From NCBI GenBank assembly GCA_025345505.1, contig JANVCC010000022.1, positions 28,971,243-29,035,242 on the forward strand: a stretch of 64,000 nucleotides of DNA, in the 5' to 3' direction. Numbering within the stretch: the first letter of the stretch is position 1; every line of letters starts with the position of its first letter. The position numbers and the translations under genes are program-made. The DNA comes from Todiramphus chloris collaris. Taxonomy: Eukaryota; Chordata; Aves; Coraciiformes; Alcedinidae. Below the pieces are notes generated by a model that searched no databases, was not told where the DNA came from, and was given only the letters and a program-made list of their open reading frames with translations. This document shows positions 1 to 10,800 of the stretch, piece by piece.

Positions 1-1421
1 CAGCATGAGCTGTTGCAGGAGTTTGGTTGTTATTTACACCACTCCTTCTACTTCCTGAAAAACTGAAGTCCACTGTGCCAAGTGGAGATACTATCACAGG
101 GTTACATCAGCTTGGGCAACATCTCAACACTGCTAATTAAAAAATGCATGAAAACTCAATCCTGAAATCAAACTAAGCAGACAAAAAAATGAAAATCACT
201 CATCGCCAACTATGCAGTTGTACCTTGTCTCCCTTTACTCTGGAATGTTTATTACTTTCCCATAGCTTCTCACTTATTTCCCACTATTAAGCCATGACTT
301 TTCTATTAATTCTTCCTTTTCTAACATCCTAAATACATCTTATCTCTTTTTTAAAGTCAGTTTGGTTTCCTGCTTTCTGTCTCTTGCTCAGAGAGCTACA
401 TAACATACCTACTGCTGTTCATGTAATGGTGCTTGCAATCACTGTTCACTGCTCTTCCCTTCTCTTTCAGGCCTCTCGTTTGGAAAAACATCTTCTGCTT
501 TCATCCCCCAACAAATGTTCTTTCCTCCAGTACGTATATAATTAGAGTTATACATAATAATAATAAATTAGTGTGTACAGACATCTGAGCCCGCAGACCA
601 CCAACAGAACTAAGAGGCATTGTAGGCTGTGTAAGAAGTTGATACTTGGACAGAAGAAGAGATCCACTGCAGGTGGACAGAGCAAGATAGTGCCTAAACA
701 AAGTGGCTTTATGTCCTGGCAAACAACAGGCCCCAGTTTTACCCACTTGTAACTGTGATATATAATAAAACCTTAAACTCTAAATTCAGGCAAACATTTA
801 CTCAGTTTCCATGTTAATCAATAGAATAATTACATTAATTATAAGTCTCCAGAAGTCCTCTAATGGTTTTGTCTCTAGGTGACTAACATTTTGCTACCTC
901 ATTGTTGTTTCTTTCTCCAGCTTCTTGCATTGTAGTACATGACATTTAGAAGAGCTCGGTGGAACAAGTGAAGCTGGGTTTCAGCCACTTTGTTATGTTT
1001 GAACTCCCAGCCTTGAATTAATTTCACTCTTCATGATTAAGTAAATACCTCTTTATGAGAGAAAAATTAACTAAACCAAAGATATAATTGTTTTTCTTCA
1101 TGTGGTTATTCAGTTAAAATACTCAGTTTCTGCTCATTTAAACTTGAAAAGAAATACATTTCAAGCAGAGTTCTGACTGAGCTGAAAATATTATAAATTA
1201 GACTGTTCTAATGGGTCTAATTGTGTGGTTTAATTATTAGATTATACAGAAGAATACAAAGTGGCCATTCTGTTAGATGAAGACAGTGTCATCTGTCTGC
1301 CCAAGGACTTTGGGTGAAAACTGTAGGCCTTAAAAAGACTCCTTTTTTTTTTTTTTCCAGTATATATATTTTCAAGCCCAGACAACTACTAAACTCACTA
1401 ATTATATGCATTAATAATCAT

Positions 1422-1495
1422 AACTACCCAAACATCACTTGTATATATGGAACTGCCCAAACATTACTTGTATAATAATAAAACTCCCAAACAAG
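1422..1495. repeat. Imperfect 29-bp tandem repeat, about 2.4 copies
   Basis: Copy 1 (1,422-1,450) begins AACTACCCAAACATCACTTG. Copy 2 (1,451-1,480) begins AACTGCCCAAACATTACTTG. A third partial copy (AACTCCCAAACA) follows at 1,482-1,493. The unit is AT-rich and the copies differ by a few substitutions, which fits an old local duplication. Confidence 0.75.
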
Positions 1496-2091
1496 CCATC
1501 AGGTTACCAGTAAGGACAGCAGACATCCTACTTACGAGGTGTAAGATCCAAATACACAGCACATAATTTTAGCCTTTGCTGTACCTCATTCCTTCCCCAA
1601 GTTAACAGAAGAGCTGCTGCAAGACTGTGTGTGGTCAAATTCACAAAAGCATTTGTGAATAAAAGCTGCCTCTGGATCAGACACACTGGCTGTGCTGGTC
1701 CTTCTCTTCCTACAGGCACCCATCTGATCAAATCAGCTCACCAGTGTGTTCCGAAGCTGATGGAGGGTCAGAAATACCCATAAGTATGTGAAATAATAAC
1801 TCTTAGGGTATTTTGGAGTGATGCAAATTGATGTCCCTTTAACTTACAAGTAAATGTTTTAATTTTTGCATAACTTGGTTGCTCAGTAAATAAACAACTC
1901 TTCTTCCTTTGGGATTCATTTCTTGCTTAATGGCATCCTGTTGCCTAGAGATTCCTATCCATTCAGTTTTGCTGTCCTAGAAAATACATTTTTATTCCCC
2001 ATGTTTCATCTAGGGTTTAGCTATTTAAAACATGCAAGGATTTTGGGGCAGCCCAACTGTAGGCACTTTAAAACCTGTTACCTCTCTCCAG

Positions 2092-2142
2092 TTTTAATCA
2101 TTTAACTGTTTAGTCATTTAACACTTTTAATCATTTAACTGT
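2092..2142. repeat. 18-bp direct repeat, period 33
   Basis: TTTTAATCATTTAACTGT occurs identically at 2,092-2,109 and 2,125-2,142. A related TTTAGTCATTTAAC lies between them. This is a short tandem duplication with no sign of function. Confidence 0.8.
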
Positions 2143-3579
2143 AGAGTTTTCTTTTCCATCTTTTATGGGACTGCTATATTTTCACAGACCTGATATTGTG
2201 AGATGCTGATAAGCTCCAGAAAAATTCAAATTACTGCTTTTAATAACACCCTTCTTTCTAATTAATAAAAGTGTAAACTGACTTGATATATGTGGTACTT
2301 TGTCCACTAATGAAATATGAATTTGTGCAAACAGTAATATTAAAATTTTTCTTCTTGAAAAGAGACCAGCCTTCTGCTGACTCTGAGTGGAGTTTCATTC
2401 AAGCAGCACAAATAAGGTTGAAGAAAATCTCTTCTTAATTAAAGAGTACATAATATTGATTTAATAAAATTTTAACATTACTTAATGACAGCTAGATATT
2501 ATGTTCAGAGCAGAAAGACTGACATTTTATTGTAATCAATATGCATTTTATTAAAATCAATGTGCTCCATGAACTATTCTACAGAGCCTTAATAACATCT
2601 AATCTGCCACACTGCAGAAATGGAGAGTTTGTCACCTGAAGGTAAGATTGTTTGACAGAAGAATTGTTACGTGTATAATTTACAAGTTTCGATTTTCCTT
2701 AGAGGCCGATGAATGCAATTTGTGTCATTAAAAGTGGCAAGCATTTAACCCCAGATAATTTCAGGTAGCCAAGAGGACCAAGGACCCGAAGAGAACCAAA
2801 GTAATTGTATTGCCAGTATTTACCTGGCAGCTTTAAATTTAGCACTGCTCAAACGCATGCATAGCAGGCGAGAAGTTTCCAGGCAGGACTGCCCTCAGTC
2901 CCTGTGTAAACCTACTCCAACGTACTCCCCCAAAACACACCTGCCAAAGAGCTGTCCCTGTGGCTGAAACCTTCTTGATGTCAATCAGTACTCCAAGAGC
3001 TTCGGGACATCCCAGTTGTAACAACGGCCTCTGGAAGCTAAGGCTTTAGTATGCAAAGAGGCAAAATGGACATGCTTGCACTCCTCCCAGCTTTATGCTG
3101 TCAAATACATCAATAGCTGCATGTTTTGTGCCCTCCCCAGTGCCTGGAAGACACAGAGATATTTCACCACCTACTACAGCTGTCAACAGACTCTGCATTA
3201 GCACAAGTGAAGGAGAGATGTGCTTTGGACCCGAAGGATCAACTTCTGTCTTTTTTAACAATAGGAGATAAGGTCATCACACCCGCAACTGCTACGGGAC
3301 TTACCTTTCATTGATCACAGTCTAGCCCACACTAGCAGAAACACTTTCCTTAGCAGTCCCATAAATTACCCCAGTGCTTTGGTAAAAGGGAATGGGATTC
3401 TCTTTTACTTATTTAGTGCTTTCTTTAACCTGTCTCATAATTATTTTAAAGAGCATGGCTTACCCTAAAAGCTAATGGGCAAATGACCTAAATATGCTTT
3501 TGTGATTAATTTTATTTCTTTACATGCATCTATGTTCAGAGAATAAAAAGAATAAAAGCTGGTAGTCTTGTTAACCAAC

Positions 3580-4150
3580 TGTGCTGGTTTTGGCTGGGAC
3601 AGAGTTAATTTTCTTCATAGTAGCTGGTACAGGGCTATGTGTTGAATTTGTGCTGAAAACAATGTTGATAAACATCAGTGTTTTTGTTATTGATGAGCAG
3701 TGCTTACACAGATTCACTGTCATTTCTGTTCCTCACACCACCTGTAGGCTGGGGGTACATAAAAAATTTGGAAGTGTGCATAGCTGGGACAACTTGACCC
3801 TAACTGACCAAAGGGATATTCCATGCTATATGACAGAATGCTCAGTGTAGAAAGCTGGAGGAAGAAGAAGGGAAGGATATATGGAGTGATGGTGCTTGTC
3901 TTTTGAAGCAACTGTTAGGCATGGTGCTGCAGATGGCTGGACACCTGCCTGCTTATGGGAAGTAGTGAATCAATTCCTTGTTTTGCTTTACTGGCCTGTG
4001 CAGCTTTTGCTTTACCTATTAAACTGTCTTGATCTCAACCCATGAACTGTCTCACTTCTACTCTTCCGATTTTCTCCCCCGTCCCACCGGAGGGGAAGTG
4101 AGTGAGCGGCTGTATGAGGCTTAGTTGCCAGCTGGGGTTAAACCATGACA
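3580..4150 (+). mobile_element. Solo LTR, avian ERVL-type endogenous retrovirus
   Basis: The element starts TGTGCTGGTTTTGGCTGGGA and ends GGTTAAACCATGACA, so it has TG...CA ends and is 571 bp long. This start and end match a solo LTR family that is abundant in bird genomes (family recalled, not searched). An ATTAAA poly(A) signal lies at 4,018-4,023, followed by a pyrimidine-rich stretch. The expected TATA box is decayed: CAGTGTAGAAAG near 3,843 sits where a TATA would be. The 5-bp flanks are CCAAC and CCAGT, only a partial target duplication. No gag, pol or env remnant lies beside it, so it is a solo LTR made by recombination. The open frame inside it (3,581-3,850) is incidental. A 31-bp block at 3,804-3,834 is shared with the LTR at 29,080. 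Confidence 0.88.
4018..4023 (+). promoter_or_regulatory. LTR poly(A) signal ATTAAA
   Basis: ATTAAA precedes CTGTCTTGATCTCAACC in the 3' third of the 3,580-4,150 LTR. That is the expected R-region position for the transcript end signal. Confidence 0.6.
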
Positions 4151-5556
4151 CCAGTGCTTTAACTGTCTCCTTTCAACCCTCTTGTTCAGTTGTGCTCTCC
4201 ATCCTGCACACAGCATTGAGAAAGAAGTGGAATGATGCAACTTTGAGAGATCTCTCAATGTATTATTTTATGTCACGCATGTTGCACATACAGTAGCACC
4301 AAGCTTTCTTACATGGTCATACAGATCAAGACAAAGATATCTTCCATAGTTTCTATCATGTTTCACCACAGTAGTGGCAGGATCTGTAACATCAAACAGG
4401 GGCCATCACTCACTATTCCTTGCCTACCTTATTTGCAGTGAAGCTATTAAAGAGAAAAAGGGAAGGGGTTGGTATGTTGAAGTGGAAAACTGTCCAGTTC
4501 ACCTAGTTTGGGGATAGTTGTGGACAAGGTTTGCATGAACAATATCAGCACATATTGTCCAGAATGACAAAACACAGTATGTGAATCCCTGGCAAATGCC
4601 TCATTCTCTTCCTTTCAACTGGATTTTCTTTGATCATTTGGGTGCACACAAGGAGACGGCAGATGAAAACCTGCTGTGACTGGGAGTGTTCTTCAGAAAA
4701 AGCCTTTTTCACAGCAACAGCTGAATCTATGGACAGAATGCCACTGGGTTTACAGGCTGTGCTCCCACTTTTAACAGAGTTTATATTCATCAGCTCATGA
4801 TTCACCTTGAAGGCTTGCTTCTAATTACCTGACACAGAAATAAGCACTGTTTGTCTGTGCCTGCCATGATCGCAAAACCCAATGAGAATTGATTTGAGTC
4901 TTCCTACCTTCACCAAGGAGAATTGAATAATACAGTTTTTTGATCAGGGCTGCACAAAATGCTGGGGTAAAAATATCAATATAAATTAAGGAACAGCAGA
5001 AAGGTGTTTCCATTATCAACTAATATTTATGACAAAAAGTCAAGACAAACTAACAGCAGCAGTAAATTATAGCTAGAAATGTGTCCTAGCTTACCTTTCA
5101 AAAAAAACCTCCACGTTGTTCTGGGTGTCAAGCCTGCCCATTCATATGCATTTTATGCCTCATTTACCCATAACCTTTCACACTTTGAAAAGGACAGGAA
5201 AACTCAGGATTAGACCTAGGACCTAAGAGTACTTCCCTTTAAGATTTCCACTTTGAAACACTGTAGTGTATGGCTCCCCTGCATTTACAATATCCACCTA
5301 TACATACAGCTTGTAAAGAACATATTTGCTATTTAGAATAAGAACATTCTGATTCTGATCTAGCTTTTAACTGAAATCCTGTTATACAGATCTTGTTTTC
5401 TAAACAAGTATTTTTCATTCACTATAAAGTGAAGAAAAACAAATTTAGGCACAATATAAACAGAACACTGAAAAAAAAATATCATCAGTACAAATCTGCT
5501 TTCCAGAAGGAATCTCAGTAGATGTAGCCCAAAAGACTATTATACAAGAGTTAGAA
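4151..5556. other. AT-rich noncoding DNA, no feature seen
   Basis: No recognisable gene, transposon or RNA lies between the two LTRs. Open frames stay below about 90 codons and none carries a family motif. Confidence 0.6.
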
Positions 5557-5562
5557 AATGAG
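5557..5562 (+). repeat. Left target-site duplication AATGAG
   Basis: Identical to 6,022-6,027 on the other side of the solo LTR. It marks the retroviral integration site. Confidence 0.85.
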
Positions 5563-5768
5563 TGTGGAGAGCCTTGTGAAAGAGTGGCTTGAGGAGTCAG
5601 ATCGAGACCGTATGAAGCTTGTCCCCCTGGACAAGCTGACAAGGGCTGAGGCAAGGTCGGTTTGACCTTGCCCCACTGTGTACGTGCTAGTAGATGGTAA
5701 ACAAGGCTGTAAGAAGGAAACAAAAGTTACAAGCTGACCGAAGGAACAGGATGAGTTAATTGCAAAAG

Positions 5769-5834
5769 GCCAAAATACTGCTGTATGTGCAGACAGACAG
5801 GAGCCAAAATGTTGCTATGTGCAGAAAGACGGGA
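5769..5834 (+). repeat. U3 enhancer-like tandem repeat, two copies of 32-34 bp
   Basis: Copy 1 (5,769-5,802) and copy 2 (5,803-5,834) both begin GCCAAAAT. They share the series TGCT-TATGTGCAGA-AGAC-GGA, and copy 2 is 2 bp shorter. Direct repeats just upstream of CCAAT and TATA are the usual place for retroviral enhancers. Enhancer activity is inferred from position only. Confidence 0.75.
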
Positions 5835-5835
5835 G

Positions 5836-5914
5836 CCAATAAGGAGCTAAGCTTTTGCACTATGTATGAGCCTCATTAACAACTGTATAAAAGAGTGTTG
5901 GTCTTAACAATAAA
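5836..5914 (+). promoter_or_regulatory. LTR core promoter and poly(A) signal
   Basis: CCAAT is at 5,836-5,840, TATAAAAG at 5,886-5,893 and AATAAA at 5,909-5,914, all in the + orientation of the LTR. The order and spacing are those of a retroviral U3/R junction. Whether it is still active cannot be read from sequence. Confidence 0.7.
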
Positions 5915-5919
5915 CGAGA

Positions 5920-6023
5920 CGGGCTGGATGACCATAGGAGTGTCCGCGTCTCCCTTCACCGACAAANNNNNNNNNNCGGGCTGGATGACCATAGGAGTGT
6001 CCGCGTCTCCCTTCACCGACAAA
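5920..6023. other. Assembly artefact: 10-N gap between identical 47-bp copies
   Basis: Bases 5,920-5,966 and 5,977-6,023 are identical over 47 bp (both start CGGGCTGGATGACC and end CACCGACAAA). They are separated by exactly ten Ns (5,967-5,976). Both copies read through the LTR end into the first bases of the flank, so this looks like two contig ends that overlap but were not merged. It does not look like a biological duplication. Confidence 0.9.
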
Positions 6024-6027
6024 TGAG
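6022..6027 (+). repeat. Right target-site duplication AATGAG
   Basis: Matches 5,557-5,562. The LTR ends CA immediately before it. Confidence 0.85.
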
Positions 6028-7746
6028 TAACATGGGAAAGCCTTTAACCTAATTATGGTTTTCTTATTATTTTATTGGCACTATCAAATTTTCATGGCTC
6101 AGCCAACACAACTGCTTTAGCCTTGCCTGCTGTCATTAGTCAATGTTATCTTTTATTTATACCAAATTATAAATGTATGTGTGGCACACTGCAAACAAAC
6201 AAGAGATGCAGCCTGTGCTTCTTGGCTAGATTTTATTATTGCTATACTTTATACATAGCTTAGATGGCACTTTCTTCAAGGTCCTCCCAGTGCTGAGGTC
6301 TCCTCAGACCCACAGAGCTAGTCATAAATTTATGCTTGTGACAAAAAATAAATTGTTCACCTTCAATTGCTGAACCTTATCCTCTAGCTATCTATTCATT
6401 GAGGAGCTGCTCAACTATTCAGCAGTTAATCTTTGCAAGCATATGAGGTAGCTTTTTTGTGATTTTCATACTGAGAGTGAAACTCATAAAATTGACCCCC
6501 TGATTCACATTTTCCTAAAACAAGATCTACTTTTGTCTTGTTTGCAAGGCAGCAGAAAGGCATGACACCATAGAGCAGCACAGTAGAGAGTTGTCAGCTG
6601 CCCTGTTCAGTCACAGAGCAGGCACATTCAACAGACACTGCTGGTCACCAGAGTTATGTCTCCAGAAAGGCAGCTTGGGAGAGGAAGCCACACACAGACA
6701 ATAAAATACTCTAGAAAGTTTATGCCCAGCATGCATATTACAGATGTGTGATTCAGACCTTGCATTTTGTTGAGAAGGAGACCTTAAAGTGCTACTGAGC
6801 ATCTGTGTCAGTGCACGCCCATAGCCATCTGCATCCTTGCAAGATTGGACTTGCCACCGAATCCAATGCAAACACAAGGCATCCTATTGCCTACCTCATC
6901 ATCAAGGTCTTAACAGATGCTCCCAGATACCTTCAGTAAGATCAGGCCCTACCTTAAAACAAACAAACAAAAATTAAAAAAAAAAGAAAAAAGGAGTTGA
7001 TTTCCTGTCTTATCCAAACATCACCAAATTTGTGGTGAGTACTGAGTTATTCTATACTAGCTAGTTAGCAGAGGGTATGTCAGGAAAGCTATATTACTGT
7101 CTCTAAACCAAGTGCCCTAGCCATACCATGCTCAATTAATCTCTCTTTCTTCAAGTCAGTGAGTAGAGAGCTACTCCACACAAACTGTAACAGTTTCAAT
7201 GGGAATGATTAGAAGTACCTCCATGAGCCCTGCAATTCATGAAACACATTCTAGGAGAAATCATATCGTTGATATCTGAACTCAGGTGGAGCTTGTGCAG
7301 CCAGCATCATCTAGGATTTTGGACTAAGATAAAGCAGGATATAATAAGGGATGATAAGAGACGTTATACGTGATGGGCTATGATTTACTGAACTGAGCAT
7401 TTATGGTTGGTTTGCTTAGAGACACATCCCTGGAGGGCTCCATATATTACTCCTTATAAAAATACTGGGTTTACTGCACACCCAGAAACCCAGGATTTAT
7501 GGAAGAGCATGTCAGATGATAGAAATAAAAAATAAAGCACATTCTCTAATGTTGTTTTTTGGGGAACAAAAAGGCTAAACTCAGTATAACAGGAACATAT
7601 TATTATGTACATGACAGGCAACAAATGTTTGTGAAAAAAATGTGCAAATCACCATAAGTTAAAATACACTTCTCAATTTTATAAGTAATTAATACACACC
7701 ATTTACTATTCATTATTTTCTTCTCCATTTAAAGAGTTCCAGAAGG
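6028..7746. other. AT-rich noncoding DNA, no gene seen
   Basis: No supportable gene or transposon. An A-rich simple stretch with AAAC/AAAAAG units lies at about 6,955-6,992. Confidence 0.6.
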
Positions 7747-7788
7747 AATTCTATCCATAGAACTAAATCTAATTCTATGGATAGAATT
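7747..7788. repeat. Perfect 16-bp-arm inverted repeat (hairpin)
   Basis: AATTCTATCCATAGAA (7,747-7,762) is the exact reverse complement of 7,773-7,788, with a 10-nt loop between them. No flanking target duplication or transposase remnant is evident. It could be a cruciform-prone site or the core of a tiny inverted-repeat element. It is not a bacterial-type terminator, since the context is vertebrate. Confidence 0.85.
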
Positions 7789-7861
7789 AAACATTTAGTT
7801 TAACTGTACAAAATGCAGATGTCTCACCTACACTGGTCATTTTGTCTTCCTCTATAGTCAC

Positions 7862-7876
7862 GGGAGGGAGGGAGGG
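7862..7876 (+). other. G-quadruplex motif with four GGG runs and 1-nt loops
   Basis: Four GGG runs (7,862-7,864, 7,866-7,868, 7,870-7,872, 7,874-7,876) are separated by single A residues. This is the canonical pattern for a very stable parallel G-quadruplex. Folding is inferred from the motif and no promoter is recognised nearby. Confidence 0.8.
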
Positions 7877-10800
7877 ACTCCTCCATGCCTGGATGAGATA
7901 TTTTTCTCAGCTTATGGTGGAATTGCTTTCTGGAGGTAGAGTAATGTCTCAGTCTGATGATAAAGATGAACTGGACAACTGACTAACACAGGATTTCTAA
8001 TTTCACTTACTTGGATCACATGGAATGTGATTTTTGAAGACTGATTCTCTGCATAACAAATGAAACTTTAATAAAAAATGTCTCATAAAATTCAGGCATG
8101 TGCTTTTTAAAATTGAAAAAATGCATGCATAACAAGTATAAAGAAATGTAATAAATATGGATTAATCAGACATTACCTAATCAAAATCTTTAAAACACTC
8201 ATTATTCCTAATATGTAGTCCAGCTTTTTTGACAGAGATTCTGGTTTCTCTTATTTTTATGACTTTACTAAACTGTAGATTAAAACACAACATCTTAGGT
8301 ACCCAGCCATAGCTGGCATTAACTTGAAGCACAATTCACAAGATGGTAAGAACTGTTAAGAGCTCCTGGGAAATAAATGACCTCAGACAATTTTAACTGA
8401 ATATGAGAACGTTTACACCCAAAACCTTCTCGTTCACTGATTCACTTTCATTTCAATAGGAGACAGAAATCTATGTAGTACTTTGCAGGTTTAGGTTTAA
8501 CTGCTTTGTGCTCTTGAAGAAAGAAGTCGTTATTGCTTTGGGATCCAGGCCCTCGCTAAGGATCTAAGCAAATCCTTATGTTTCAGTTTGTTATGATAAA
8601 ATGCACTGAACTTTTTCTAAATAAAGGATACTTTTTTTTCTGGTATGAGTATGCTGCAAAACTTAGCCCTGATACTTTTCATCCCAGTTGTTCATTTGGA
8701 AAAAACAACAACAACAAAAGCAAAACAAAAAAGCCCAAACAATTACGGAAACTGAAGTTTATCCTAAAAATTAGCATTTCCAGTATATAACATATTTGTG
8801 GGAATGCATTGTTGGTTTTTGAAAATGAATAGAAAATATGCCCCAGTACTAGATGCACCTAAGAAATCTATTGACTTTCAGCACATTCACTCTTGAGTAA
8901 TCTTAATTTCAAATTATATTGTTGCCCCTTCAAAGCTTCCCCTGTTGCACACATATAGCCTGTCAAGGCTAGATGAATGGTCGATGTTTTGACTGGGAAA
9001 ATATCTCACATAAAAAAATACTCCTTTCTCTTTTTTTTTTTTTTATTTTAACATGAAGGCTGAATAAACAACTTTTCAGTAATATAAGGTAATGAATTGC
9101 AAACATCCAAAATGCATTTATTAATCTGATACTGAGATATTTATTTCATTCCTTGTAAGAATGCTTGCAAGATCAACTCTGAATAATTGCACTTTCTGAG
9201 AAGCTTCCATGCTAGCTGCCATTTAACAGATCATACTTTAATACAGTACTGCCACAATGCCACGAGGATACAAGAATATTTAGCACATATTCAATAACTG
9301 TCTGCACAAGTGGAATGCAAAAACATTGAGTTATATTTAATGAATGTGATGCTGGCAAATGGCTCCTATTTTCAATATTCAGGTGTGCTATGCACTCTAT
9401 GTAATTTAATAAAACAAGAGATGATGGGAATTATAACACAGAAATTGAGTACATTGACATTAAACTTTCTTTCTTATAATTAGAAAACAACTTTCATACA
9501 AGCCTAATAGTATACTGTCATTCCACAAACACCTTAGTCTCACAGAAATCATTGGTATTGCTCAGAAGGGTTATAATGCTTTTGCTCCTCGATCTGACAC
9601 CTGTTTCTCTCCACATCCCCACTTTCTCTTCTGCCACATGGGTAACTGTGGTTCAAAAAATACCATGGCAACAAACATATAGAAATGGTTTTAAAAGTCA
9701 TCATTTTCCCAGTCTGATCCCCTCTCTGTTCACATAACAGCTATCATCAGTGAACAGAAAGGGGAAAATGTGAGATGGAACCGTCCTTTCTGGCAGCATT
9801 ACTAAGATATGATATACTAGATTGATTGTGAAACTATGACAGACATATCAATGCAGAAGAGAGAGTTTCCATGATGAAACCACTTGATTAGAAAGTACTA
9901 TACTTCCCAAAGGCTGTAGATGTTAATTATCAGAGTATGGCCACAGAATATTTCACTAACTTCTCCACATTTCTGTTTGAAACCTGACACGTAAAGAAAG
10001 ATTTACTGTCTAAATATTCAGCAGTTGTTGACATAGTATGAAATGGGTTATGACCATAATTTCTAAACACATGGGAAACAAAACCAGAAAGGAAACGTTT
10101 GCTGATTAACATCCAATCTCAACTCTACCAGGTACTTTGACATATTAACTCCCTTCTCATGTTTTCCTTACTTCTGGTTTGTAAATGAGTTTAAAATCTA
10201 CAAGGCTTTTCTCCCCCAGCTCTACTGGTGGATTAAGGACTGTGAATGTGATGCTTGGTGAGAAGAAAAGTACCTTTTCTTCCTTCCTGAGTTTGGGATG
10301 GACTAAATATCATGGGCTAATATGGGATAACTAGTAGTGTATGTAAATCACACCTCCCACCAAGCTTCAGAAAAACTGGTGCTGCAGTAGTGATGAGGTT
10401 ACTGACAGCTGTGTTGCAGTGGAAATGGCTGCACAGAACAGTATTATTGCTTTCTTGTATCCTCGGTGACTGGAGATCCTACCTAGGACCTAAGAGAAAG
10501 GGGTTTTTTTTCCATTCAGAGTTTATTGAAATCTAGGAATCGGAAGGAGTGGAATTTTAAGGGGACAGCTAGGACAAATGTAGGGGAGAGCATCAGAATA
10601 AAAGACCAAGCCTTCTACACCTTAACATGTATGAACCATTCATCTGTGCCACTGTAGGGGCTTTTGAGATGCAAACAGAAAGTTCTGATTTTCTCCTGCA
10701 GCAGATAATGGTCCACCTGCATAATGCATTACCCAACCTAAGGTGTGCAGTAAATAAGTAATAAAAAAACGTTGCGTTGCTTTCTGCTGTATAACTGCCT

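Larger units (their letters stand above)
1..3579. other. AT-rich noncoding DNA, no gene seen
   Basis: I see no exon, RNA gene or recognisable transposon here. Open frames are short (up to about 80 codons), occur on both strands and show no family motif. The stretch holds two small tandem repeats (listed separately) and a T14 run followed by CCAG at 1,343-1,360. Unrecognised ancient repeats are possible. Confidence 0.6.
5563..6021 (+). mobile_element. Solo LTR (class II/ERVK-like) with 6-bp target duplication, interrupted by assembly gap
   Basis: The element begins TGTGGAGAGCC and ends CCTTCACCGACA (TG...CA). It is flanked on both sides by AATGAG (5,557-5,562 and 6,022-6,027). A 6-bp target duplication is typical of alpha/beta-type (class II) avian retroviruses, and this is the main reason for the class call. 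U3 holds a two-copy tandem repeat, a CCAAT box (5,836-5,840), a TATA box (5,886-5,893) and AATAAA (5,909-5,914). The TATA-to-poly(A) spacing of about 23 bp implies a very short R region, as in alpharetroviral LTRs. The assembled length is 459 bp. Removing the 10-N gap and the duplicated 47 bp beside it gives 402 bp. No internal viral genes are present. Confidence 0.88.

Noticed and set aside
5920-6023. Tandem duplication at the LTR end as a real biological repeat
   Set aside because: The copies are perfect, separated by exactly 10 Ns and both include host flank, which fits unmerged contig ends.
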